Shown piece by piece: positions 1 to 11,367 of a stretch of DNA of 64,000 nt (the first letter of the stretch is position 1; every line of letters begins with the position of its first letter). Made by a program: the position numbers and the translations under genes. The notes under the pieces were generated by a model. It was not told where the DNA came from. It did no database searches and was given only the letters and a program-made list of their open reading frames with translations. The DNA comes from Meconema thalassinum (taxonomy: Eukaryota > Arthropoda > Insecta > Orthoptera > Tettigoniidae): NCBI GenBank assembly GCA_946902985.2, contig OX336397.1:188050813-188114812 (forward strand), given 5' to 3'.

Positions 1-3000
1 CCCCCTCCGCTGTATGGCTGGGCATCTTATATTCAGAGGGGGCCCTAGCAAGGTTTCCAGGAGGTGCGAGAGCTCATTGTGGTGCCCCCTCCCCAGTATG
101 GCTGGGCATCTTATATTCAGAGGCGGCCCTAGCAGGGTTTCCAGGAGGTGCGAGGGTTCATTGTGGTGCCCCCTCCCCTGTATGGCTGGGCATCTTACAT
201 TCAGAGGGGGCCCTAGCAAGGCTTCTAGGAGTTGCGAGAGCTCATTGTGGTGCCCTCTCCCCTGTATGGCTGGGCATCTTATATTCAGAGGCGGCCCTAG
301 CAGGGTTTCCAGGAGGTGCGAGAGTTCATTGTGGTGCCCCCTCCCCTGTATGGCTGGGCATCTAATATTCAGAGGGGGCCCTAGCAGGGTTTCCAGGAGG
401 TGCGAGAGTTCATTGTGGCGCCCCCTCCCCTTATGGCTGGGCATCGTATATTCAGAGGGGGCCCTAGCAAGGCTTCTAGTAGTTGCGAGAGTTCATTGTG
501 GTGCCCCTCCCCTGTATGGCTGGGCATCTTATATTCAGAGGGGGCCCTAGCAAGGTTCCCAGGAGGTGCGAGAGCTCATTGTGGTGCCCCCTCCCATGTA
601 TGGCTGGGCATCTTATATTCAGAGGGGGCCCTAGCAAGGTCTCTAGGGAGTGTGAGAGCTCATTCTGGTGCCACCTCGCCTGTATGGCCTGGCATCTTAT
701 ATTCAGAGGGGGCCCTAGCAAGGGTTCCAGGAGGTGCGAGTGCTGATTGAGGCGCACCCTCAACTGTATGGCTGGGCATCTTATATTCAGAGGGGGCCCT
801 AGCATGGTCTCTAGGGGGTGTGAGAACTCATTGTGGCGCCCCCTCCGCTGTATGGCTGGGCATCTTATATTCAGAGGGGGCCCTAGCAAGGTTTCCAGGA
901 GGTGCGAGAGCTCATTGTGGTGCCCCCTCCCCTGTACGGCTGGGCATCTTATATTCAGAGGCGGCCCTAGCAGGGTTTCCAGGAGGTGCGAGGGTTCATT
1001 GTGGTGCCCCCTCCCCTGTATGGCTGGGCATCTTATATTCAGAGGCGGCCCTAGCAGGGTTTCCAGGAGGTGCGAGGGTTCATTGTGGTGCCCCCTCCCC
1101 TGTATGGCTGGGCATCTTACATTCAGAGGGGGCCCTAGCAAGGCTTCTAGGAGTTGCGAGAGCTCATTGTGGTGCCCTCTCCCCTGTATGGCTGGGCATC
1201 TTATATTCAGAGGGGGCCCTAGCAAGGTTTCCAGGAGGTGCGAGAGTTCATTGTCGTGCCCCCTCCCCTGTCTGGCTGGGCATCTTATATTCAGAGGGGG
1301 CCCTAGCAGGGTTTCCAGGAGGTGCGAGAGTTCATTGTGGCGCCCCCTCCCCTGTATGGCTGGGCATCTTATATTCAGAGGGGGCCCTAGCAAGGCTTCT
1401 AGTATTTGCGAGAGTTCATTGTGGTGCCCCCTCCCCTGTATGGCTGGGCATCTTATATTCAGAGGGGGCCCTAGCAAGGTTCCCAGGAGGTGCGAGAGCT
1501 CATTGTGGTGCCCCTTCCCCTGTATGGCTGTGCATCTTATATTCAGAGGGGGCCCTAGCAAGGTCTGTAGGGAGTGTGAGAGCTCATTCTGGTGCCACCT
1601 CGCCTGTATGGCCTGGCATCTTATATTCACAGGCGGCCCTAGCAAGGTTTCCAGGAGGTGCGAGAGCTGTTTGAGGCGCCCCCTCCCATGTATGGCTGGG
1701 CATCTTATATTCAGAGGGGGCCATAGCAAGGTTTCCAGGAAGTGCGAGATCTGATTGAGGCGCCCCCTCCTATGTATGGCTGGGCATCTTATATTCAGAG
1801 GGGGCCCTAGCAAGGCTTCCAGGAGTTGCGAGAGCTCATTGTGGTGCCCCCTCCCATGTATGGCTGGGCATCTTATATTCAGAGGGGAACCTAGCAAGGT
1901 TTCCAGGATGTGCGAGAGCTCATTGTGGTGCCCCCTCCCCTGTATGGCTGGGCATCTTATATTCAGAGGTGGCCCAAGCAAGGTTTCCAGGGGGTGTGAG
2001 ATCTCATTGTGGCGCCCCCTCGTCTGTACGGGCGGGCATTTTATATTCAGAGGGGGCCCTAGCAAGGTTTCCAGGAGGTGCGAGAGCTCATTGTGGCGCC
2101 CCCTCCCCTGTATGGCCGGGTGTCTTATATTCGGAGGGGGCCCTAGCAAGTTGACCGGGGGGTTCGAGAGCTCATGGTGGCCCCCTCTCCCCTGTATGGC
2201 CGAGTATCTTATATTCAGAGGGGGCCCTAGCAAGATTTCCAAGGGGTGTGAGACCTCATTGTGGCGCCCCCTCATCGTTTTGGCTGGGCATCTTATAAAA
2301 TCAGAGGGGCCCCAAGCAAGGTTTCCAGCGGGGGTGAGAGCTCATTGTGGTGCCCCCTTTCCTGTATGGCCGGGCATCTTATATTCAGAGGGGGCCCTAG
2401 CAAGGTTTCCAGGGGATACGAGATCTCATTGTGGTGCCCCCACCCTTGTATGGCTGGGCATCTTATATTCAGAGGGGGCCCTAGCAGTGTTTCCAGGAGG
2501 GGCGAGAGCTCATTGTGGTGCCCCCTCCCCTGTATGGCTGGGCATCTTATATTCATAGGGGGCCCTTGCAAGTTTTCCAGGAGGTGCGAGAGCTTATTGT
2601 GGTGCCCCCTCCCCTGTATGGCTGGGCATCTTATATTCCGAGGGGGCCCTAGCAAGGTTTCCAGGAGGTGCGAGAGCTCATTGTGGTGCCCCCTCCCCTG
2701 TATGGCTGGGCATCTTATATTCAGAGGTGGCCCTAGCAGGGTTTCCAAGAGTTGCGAGAGCTCATTGTGGTGCCCCCTCCCCTGTATGGCTGGGCATCTT
2801 ATATTCAGAGAGGCCCTAGCAAGGTTTCCAGGTGGTGTGAGAGCTCATTGTGGCGCTCCCTCCCCTGTATGGCTGGGCATCTTATATTCAGAGGGGCCCT
2901 AGCAAGGTTTCCAGTGGGTGCGAGAGCTCATTGTGGTGCCCCCTCCCCTGTATGGCTGGGCATCTTATATACAGAAGGGGCCCTAGCAAGGTCTCTAGGG

Positions 3001-4990
3001 GGTGTGAGAGTTCATTGTAGCGCTCCACCACTGTATGGCTGGGCATCTGATATTCAGAGGGGGCCCTAGCAAGGTTTCCAGGGCGTACGAGAGCTCATTG
3101 TAGCGCCCCTTACTCTGTATGGCTCTGCATCTTATACTCAGAGGGTGCCCTAGCAAGGTTTCCAGGGGGGGCCAGAGCACATTGTGGTGCCCCCTCCCTT
3201 TTATGGCTGGGCATCTTATATTCAGAGGGGACCCTAGCAAGGTTTCCAGGGCGTGCGAGAGCTCATTGTGGCGCCCCTTACTCTGTATGGCTGTGCATCT
3301 TATATTCGGAGGGTGCCCTAGCAAGGTTTCCAGGGGGGGGGAGAGCATTTTGTAGCGCCCCTTCCTGTGTATGGCTGGGCATCTTATATTCAGAGGGGGC
3401 CCTAGCAAGGTTTCCAGGAGGTGCGAGAGCTCATTCTGGTGCCTCTTCCCCTGTATGGCTGGACAACTTATATTCAGAGCAGGCCCTAGCATGGTCTCTA
3501 GGGGGTGTGAGAACTCATTGTGGCGCCCCCTCCCCTGTATGGCTGGGCATCTTATATTCAGAGGCGGCCCTAGCAAGATTTACAGGAGGTGCGAGAGCTC
3601 ATTGTGGTGCCCCTCCCCTGTATGGCTGGGCATCTTATATTCAGAGGTGGCCATAGCAAAGTTTCCAGAAAGTGCGAGAGCTCATTGTGGTGCCCCCTCC
3701 CCTGTATGGCTGGGCATCTTATATTCAGAGGTGGCCATAGCAAAGTTTCCAGGAAGTGCGAGAGCTCATTGTGGTGCCCCCTCCCCCGTATGGCTGGGCA
3801 TCTTATATTCAGAGGGGGCCCTAGCAAGTTTTCCAGGGGTGCGAGAGCTCATTGTGGTGCCCCCTCCCCTGTATGGCTGGGCATCTTATATTCAGAGCGG
3901 GCCCTAGCAAGGTCTCTAGGGGGTGTGAGAGCTCATTGTGGCGCCCCCTCGTCTGTATGGCCGGGCATCTTATATTGAGAGGGGGCCCTAGCAAGATTTC
4001 CAGATGGTGCGAGAGCTCATTGTGGCGTACCCTCAACTGTATGGCTGGGCATCTTATATTCAGAGGGGGCCCTAGCATGGTCTATAGGGGGTGTGAGAAC
4101 TCATTGTGGCGCCCCCTCCGCTGTATGGCTGGGCATCGTATATTCAGAGGGGGCCCTAGCAAGGTTTCCAGGAGGTGCGAGAGCTCATTGTGGTGCCCCC
4201 TCCCCTGTATGGCTGGGCATCTTATATTCAGAGGCGGCCCTAGCAGGGTTTCCAGGAGGTGCGAGGGTTCATTGTGGTGCCCCCTCCCCTGTATGGCTGG
4301 GCATCTTATATTCAGAGGGGGCCCTAGCAAGGCTTCTAGGAGTTGCGAGAGTTCATTGTGGTGCCCCCTCCCCTGTATGGCTGGGCATCTTATATTCAGA
4401 GGGGGCCCTAGCAGGGTTTCCAGGAGGTGCGAGAGTTCATTGTGGTGCCCCCTCCCCTGTATGGCTGGGCATCTTATATTCAGAGAGGGCCCTAGCAAGG
4501 CTTCTAGGAGTTGCGAGAGTTCATTGTGGTGCCCCCTTCCCTGTATGGCCGGGCATCTTATATTCAGAGGGGGCCCTAGCAAGGCTTCTAGGAGTTGCGA
4601 GAGCTCATTGTGGTTCCCCCCTCCCCTGTATGGCTGGGCATCTTATATTCAGAGGCGGCCCTAGCAGGGTTTCCAGGAGGTGCGAGAGTTCATTGTGGTG
4701 CCCCCTCCCCTGTATGGCTGGGCATCTTATATTCAGAGGGGGCCCTAGCAGGGTTTCCAGGAGGTGCGAGAGTTCATTGTGGCGCCCCCTCCCCTTATGG
4801 CTGGGCATCGTATATTCAGAGGGGGCCCTAGCAAGGCTTCTAGTAGTTGCGAGAGTTCATTGTGGTGCCCCCTCCCCTGTATGGCTGGGCATCTTATATT
4901 CAGAGGGGGCCCTAGCAAGGTTCCCAGGAGGTGCGAGAGCTCATTGTGGTGCCCCCTCCCATGTATGGCTGGGCATCTTATATTCAGAGG
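1..4990. repeat. Higher-order repeat, 6,377-bp period, copy 1 (left-truncated)
   Basis: This block matches 6,378-11,367 base for base over almost all of its length at a constant offset of 6,377 bp. Very few substitutions were noticed; one is T at 664 against G at 7,041. The match stops at 4,990, where copy 1 has a GGCGGCCC-type monomer and copy 2 a GGGGGCCC-type monomer. The near-identity and absence of length differences mean a recent segmental tandem duplication, recent gene conversion, or an assembly duplication. Confidence 0.92.
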
Positions 4991-5730
4991 CGGCCCTAGC
5001 AGGGTTTCCAGGAGGTGCGAGAGTTCATTGTGGTGCCCCCTCCCCTGTATGGCTGGGCATCTTATATTCAGAGGGGGCCCTAGCAGGGTTTCCAGGAGGT
5101 GCGAGAGTTCATTGTGGCGCCCTCTCCCCTGTATGGCTGGGCATCTTATATTCAGAGGCGGCCCTAGCAGGGTTTCCAGGAGGTGCGAGAGTTCATTGTG
5201 GTGCCCCCTCCCCTGTATGGCTGGGCATCTAATATTCAGAGGGGGCCCTAGCAGGGTTTCCAGGAGGTGCGAGAGTTCATTGTGGCGCCCCCTCCCCTTA
5301 TGGCTGGGCATCGTATATTCAGAGGGGGCCCTAGCAAGGCTTCTAGTAGTTGCGAGAGTTCATTGTGGTGCCCCCTCCCCTGTATGGCTGGGCATCTTAT
5401 ATTCAGAGGGGGCCCTAGCAAGGTTCCCAGGAGGTGCGAGAGCTCATTGTGGTGCCCCCTCCCATGTATGGCTGGGCATCTTATATTCAGAGGCGGCCCT
5501 AGCAGGGTTTCCAGGAGGTGCGAGAGTTCATTGTGGTGCCCCCTCCCCTGTATGGCTGGGCATCTAATATTCAGAGGGGGCCCTAGCAGGGTTTCCAGGA
5601 GGTGCGAGAGTTCATTGTGGTGCCCCCTCCCCTGTATGGCTGGGCATCTTATATTCAGAGGCGGCCCTAGCAGGGTTTCCAGGAGGTGCGAGGGTTCATT
5701 GTGGCGCCCCCTCCCCTTATGGCTGGGCAT
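4745..5730. repeat. Local 503-bp higher-order repeat (six monomers), about two copies
   Basis: A six-monomer block repeats at 503 bp, which is 6 x 84 minus one base. The missing base sits in a monomer whose junction reads CTCCCCTTATGG and not CTCCCCTGTATGG; these short junctions lie near 4,792, 5,295 and 5,714. The same short-junction monomer also occurs near 431, 6,808, 11,170 and 15,291. The block lies in the part of the first 6.4-kb unit that has no counterpart after 11,367, so it is an expansion private to that region. Confidence 0.8.
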
Positions 5731-8700
5731 CTTATATTCAGAGCAGGCCCTAGCATGGTCTCTAGGGGGTGTGAGAACTCATTGTGGCGCCCCCTCCACT
5801 GTATGGCTGGGCATCTTTTATTCAGAGGGGGCCCTAGCATGGTCTCTAGGGAGTGTGAGAGCTCATTCTGGTGCCCCCTCCCCTGTATGGCTGGGCATCT
5901 TATATTCAGAGGTGGCCATAGCAAAGTTTCCAGGAAGTGCGAGAGCTCATTGTGGTGCCCCCTCCCCTGAATGGCTGGGCATCTTATATTCAGAGGTAGC
6001 CATAGCAAAGTTTCCAGGAGGTGCGAGAGCTCATTGTGGTGCCCCCTCCCCCGTATGGCTGGGCATCTTATATTCAGAGGGGGCCCTAGAAAGTTTTACA
6101 GGAGGTGCGAGAGCTCATTGTGGTGCCCCCTCCCCTGTATGGCTGGGCATCTTATATTCAGAGCGGGCCCTAGCAAGGTCTCTAGAGGGTGTGAGAGCTC
6201 ATTGTGGCGCCCCCTCATCTGTATGGCCGGGCATCTTATATTCAGAGGGGGCCCTAGCAAGATTTCCAGATGGTGCGAGATCTCATTGTGGCGCACCCTC
6301 AACTGTATGGCTGGGCATCTTATATTCAGAGGGGGCCCTAGCATGGTCTCTAGGGGGTGTGAGAACTCATTGTGGCGCCCCCTCCGCTGTATGGCTGGGC
6401 ATCTTATATTCAGAGGGGGCCCTAGCAAGGTTTCCAGGAGGTGCGAGAGCTCATTGTGGTGCCCCCTCCCCAGTATGGCTGGGCATCTTATATTCAGAGG
6501 CGGCCCTAGCAGGGTTTCCAGGAGGTGCGAGGGTTCATTGTGGTGCCCCCTCCCCTGTATGGCTGGGCATCTTACATTCAGAGGGGGCCCTAGCAAGGCT
6601 TCTAGGAGTTGCGAGAGCTCATTGTGGTGCCCTCTCCCCTGTATGGCTGGGCATCTTATATTCAGAGGCGGCCCTAGCAGGGTTTCCAGGAGGTGCGAGA
6701 GTTCATTGTGGTGCCCCCTCCCCTGTATGGCTGGGCATCTAATATTCAGAGGGGGCCCTAGCAGGGTTTCCAGGAGGTGCGAGAGTTCATTGTGGCGCCC
6801 CCTCCCCTTATGGCTGGGCATCGTATATTCAGAGGGGGCCCTAGCAAGGCTTCTAGTAGTTGCGAGAGTTCATTGTGGTGCCCCTCCCCTGTATGGCTGG
6901 GCATCTTATATTCAGAGGGGGCCCTAGCAAGGTTCCCAGGAGGTGCGAGAGCTCATTGTGGTGCCCCCTCCCATGTATGGCTGGGCATCTTATATTCAGA
7001 GGGGGCCCTAGCAAGGTCTCTAGGGAGTGTGAGAGCTCATGCTGGTGCCACCTCGCCTGTATGGCCTGGCATCTTATATTCAGAGGGGGCCCTAGCAAGG
7101 GTTCCAGGAGGTGCGAGTGCTGATTGAGGCGCACCCTCAACTGTATGGCTGGGCATCTTATATTCAGAGGGGGCCCTAGCATGGTCTCTAGGGGGTGTGA
7201 GAACTCATTGTGGCGCCCCCTCCGCTGTATGGCTGGGCATCTTATATTCAGAGGGGGCCCTAGCAAGGTTTCCAGGAGGTGCGAGAGCTCATTGTGGTGC
7301 CCCCTCCCCTGTACGGCTGGGCATCTTATATTCAGAGGCGGCCCTAGCAGGGTTTCCAGGAGGTGCGAGGGTTCATTGTGGTGCCCCCTCCCCTGTATGG
7401 CTGGGCATCTTATATTCAGAGGCGGCCCTAGCAGGGTTTCCAGGAGGTGCGAGGGTTCATTGTGGTGCCCCCTCCCCTGTATGGCTGGGCATCTTACATT
7501 CAGAGGGGGCCCTAGCAAGGCTTCTAGGAGTTGCGAGAGCTCATTGTGGTGCCCTCTCCCCTGTATGGCTGGGCATCTTATATTCAGAGGGGGCCCTAGC
7601 AAGGTTTCCAGGAGGTGCGAGAGTTCATTGTCGTGCCCCCTCCCCTGTCTGGCTGGGCATCTTATATTCAGAGGGGGCCCTAGCAGGGTTTCCAGGAGGT
7701 GCGAGAGTTCATTGTGGCGCCCCCTCCCCTGTATGGCTGGGCATCTTATATTCAGAGGGGGCCCTAGCAAGGCTTCTAGTATTTGCGAGAGTTCATTGTG
7801 GTGCCCCCTCCCCTGTATGGCTGGGCATCTTATATTCAGAGGGGGCCCTAGCAAGGTTCCCAGGAGGTGCGAGAGCTCATTGTGGTGCCCCTTCCCCTGT
7901 ATGGCTGTGCATCTTATATTCAGAGGGGGCCCTAGCAAGGTCTGTAGGGAGTGTGAGAGCTCATTCTGGTGCCACCTCGCCTGTATGGCCTGGCATCTTA
8001 TATTCACAGGCGGCCCTAGCAAGGTTTCCAGGAGGTGCGAGAGCTGTTTGAGGCGCCCCCTCCCATGTATGGCTGGGCATCTTATATTCAGAGGGGGCCA
8101 TAGCAAGGTTTCCAGGAAGTGCGAGATCTGATTGAGGCGCCCCCTCCTATGTATGGCTGGGCATCTTATATTCAGAGGGGGCCCTAGCAAGGCTTCCAGG
8201 AGTTGCGAGAGCTCATTGTGGTGCCCCCTCCCATGTATGGCTGGGCATCTTATATTCAGAGGGGAACCTAGCAAGGTTTCCAGGATGTGCGAGAGCTCAT
8301 TGTGGTGCCCCCTCCCCTGTATGGCTGGGCATCTTATATTCAGAGGTGGCCCAAGCAAGGTTTCCAGGGGGTGTGAGATCTCATTGTGGCGCCCCCTCGT
8401 CTGTACGGGCGGGCATTTTATATTCAGAGGGGGCCCTAGCAAGGTTTCCAGGAGGTGCGAGAGCTCATTGTGGCGCCCCCTCCCCTGTATGGCCGGGTGT
8501 CTTATATTCGGAGGGGGCCCTAGCAAGTTGACCGGGGGGTTCGAGAGCTCATGGTGGCCCCCTCTCCCCTGTATGGCCGAGTATCTTATATTCAGAGGGG
8601 GCCCTAGCAAGATTTCCAAGGGGTGTGAGACCTCATTGTGGCGCCCCCTCATCGTTTTGGCTGGGCATCTTATAAAATCAGAGGGGCCCCAAGCAAGGTT

Positions 8701-9100
8701 TCCAGCGGGGGTGAGAGCTCATTGTGGTGCCCCCTTTCCTGTATGGCCGGGCATCTTATATTCAGAGGGGGCCCTAGCAAGGTTTCCAGGGGATACGAGA
8801 TCTCATTGTGGTGCCCCCACCCTTGTATGGCTGGGCATCTTATATTCAGAGGGGGCCCTAGCAGTGTTTCCAGGAGGGGCGAGAGCTCATTGTGGTGCCC
8901 CCTCCCCTGTATGGCTGGGCATCTTATATTCATAGGGGGCCCTTGCAAGTTTTCCAGGAGGTGCGAGAGCTTATTGTGGTGCCCCCTCCCCTGTATGGCT
9001 GGGCATCTTATATTCCGAGGGGGCCCTAGCAAGGTTTCCAGGAGGTGCGAGAGCTCATTGTGGTGCCCCCTCCCCTGTATGGCTGGGCATCTTATATTCA
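5719..9100. repeat. Higher-order repeat, 8.5-kb offset, copy 1
   Basis: This interval matches 14,204-17,754. The offset is 8,485 bp up to about 6.88 kb, 8,486 bp after a one-base C-run difference, and 8,654 bp after about 8.05 kb. The last jump is exactly 168 bp, so the right-hand copy carries two extra monomers. The interval overlaps copy 2 of the 6,377-bp HOR, so the same segment has been copied in more than one event. Confidence 0.85.
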
Positions 9101-11367
9101 GAGGTGGCCCTAGCAGGGTTTCCAAGAGTTGCGAGAGCTCATTGTGGTGCCCCCTCCCCTGTATGGCTGGGCATCTTATATTCAGAGAGGCCCTAGCAAG
9201 GTTTCCAGGTGGTGTGAGAGCTCATTGTGGCGCTCCCTCCCCTGTATGGCTGGGCATCTTATATTCAGAGGGGCCCTAGCAAGGTTTCCAGTGGGTGCGA
9301 GAGCTCATTGTGGTGCCCCCTCCCCTGTATGGCTGGGCATCTTATATACAGAAGGGGCCCTAGCAAGGTCTCTAGGGGGTGTGAGAGTTCATTGTAGCGC
9401 TCCACCACTGTATGGCTGGGCATCTGATATTCAGAGGGGGCCCTAGCAAGGTTTCCAGGGCGTACGAGAGCTCATTGTAGCGCCCCTTACTCTGTATGGC
9501 TCTGCATCTTATACTCAGAGGGTGCCCTAGCAAGGTTTCCAGGGGGGGCCAGAGCACATTGTGGTGCCCCCTCCCTTTTATGGCTGGGCATCTTATATTC
9601 AGAGGGGACCCTAGCAAGGTTTCCAGGGCGTGCGAGAGCTCATTGTGGCGCCCCTTACTCTGTATGGCTGTGCATCTTATATTCGGAGGGTGCCCTAGCA
9701 AGGTTTCCAGGGGGGGGGAGAGCATTTTGTAGCGCCCCTTCCTGTGTATGGCTGGGCATCTTATATTCAGAGGGGGCCCTAGCAAGGTTTCCAGGAGGTG
9801 CGAGAGCTCATTCTGGTGCCTCTTCCCCTGTATGGCTGGACAACTTATATTCAGAGCAGGCCCTAGCATGGTCTCTAGGGGGTGTGAGAACTCATTGTGG
9901 CGCCCCCTCCCCTGTATGGCTGGGCATCTTATATTCAGAGGCGGCCCTAGCAAGATTTACAGGAGGTGCGAGAGCTCATTGTGGTGCCCCTCCCCTGTAT
10001 GGCTGGGCATCTTATATTCAGAGGTGGCCATAGCAAAGTTTCCAGAAAGTGCGAGAGCTCATTGTGGTGCCCCCTCCCCTGTATGGCTGGGCATCTTATA
10101 TTCAGAGGTGGCCATAGCAAAGTTTCCAGGAAGTGCGAGAGCTCATTGTGGTGCCCCCTCCCCCGTATGGCTGGGCATCTTATATTCAGAGGGGGCCCTA
10201 GCAAGTTTTCCAGGGGTGCGAGAGCTCATTGTGGTGCCCCCTCCCCTGTATGGCTGGGCATCTTATATTCAGAGCGGGCCCTAGCAAGGTCTCTAGGGGG
10301 TGTGAGAGCTCATTGTGGCGCCCCCTCGTCTGTATGGCCGGGCATCTTATATTGAGAGGGGGCCCTAGCAAGATTTCCAGATGGTGCGAGAGCTCATTGT
10401 GGCGTACCCTCAACTGTATGGCTGGGCATCTTATATTCAGAGGGGGCCCTAGCATGGTCTATAGGGGGTGTGAGAACTCATTGTGGCGCCCCCTCCGCTG
10501 TATGGCTGGGCATCGTATATTCAGAGGGGGCCCTAGCAAGGTTTCCAGGAGGTGCGAGAGCTCATTGTGGTGCCCCCTCCCCTGTATGGCTGGGCATCTT
10601 ATATTCAGAGGCGGCCCTAGCAGGGTTTCCAGGAGGTGCGAGGGTTCATTGTGGTGCCCCCTCCCCTGTATGGCTGGGCATCTTATATTCAGAGGGGGCC
10701 CTAGCAAGGCTTCTAGGAGTTGCGAGAGTTCATTGTGGTGCCCCCTCCCCTGTATGGCTGGGCATCTTATATTCAGAGGGGGCCCTAGCAGGGTTTCCAG
10801 GAGGTGCGAGAGTTCATTGTGGTGCCCCCTCCCCTGTATGGCTGGGCATCTTATATTCAGAGAGGGCCCTAGCAAGGCTTCTAGGAGTTGCGAGAGTTCA
10901 TTGTGGTGCCCCCTTCCCTGTATGGCCGGGCATCTTATATTCAGAGGGGGCCCTAGCAAGGCTTCTAGGAGTTGCGAGAGCTCATTGTGGTTCCCCCCTC
11001 CCCTGTATGGCTGGGCATCTTATATTCAGAGGCGGCCCTAGCAGGGTTTCCAGGAGGTGCGAGAGTTCATTGTGGTGCCCCCTCCCCTGTATGGCTGGGC
11101 ATCTTATATTCAGAGGGGGCCCTAGCAGGGTTTCCAGGAGGTGCGAGAGTTCATTGTGGCGCCCCCTCCCCTTATGGCTGGGCATCGTATATTCAGAGGG
11201 GGCCCTAGCAAGGCTTCTAGTAGTTGCGAGAGTTCATTGTGGTGCCCCCTCCCCTGTATGGCTGGGCATCTTATATTCAGAGGGGGCCCTAGCAAGGTTC
11301 CCAGGAGGTGCGAGAGCTCATTGTGGTGCCCCCTCCCATGTATGGCTGGGCATCTTATATTCAGAGG
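6378..11367. repeat. Higher-order repeat, 6,377-bp period, copy 2
   Basis: This is the second copy of the block at 1-4,990, with the same order of variant monomers. That order includes the pair of markers at 8,527-8,707: a monomer with GGTGACC-type or TTGACC-type sequence plus a GGGGGGTTCGAG motif, and a monomer with TTTTGGCTGGG plus TTATAAAATC. Equivalent poly-G tracts (nine G at about 3,332 and 9,709) have the same length in both copies, unlike the pairs of the 10.3-kb HOR. Confidence 0.92.
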
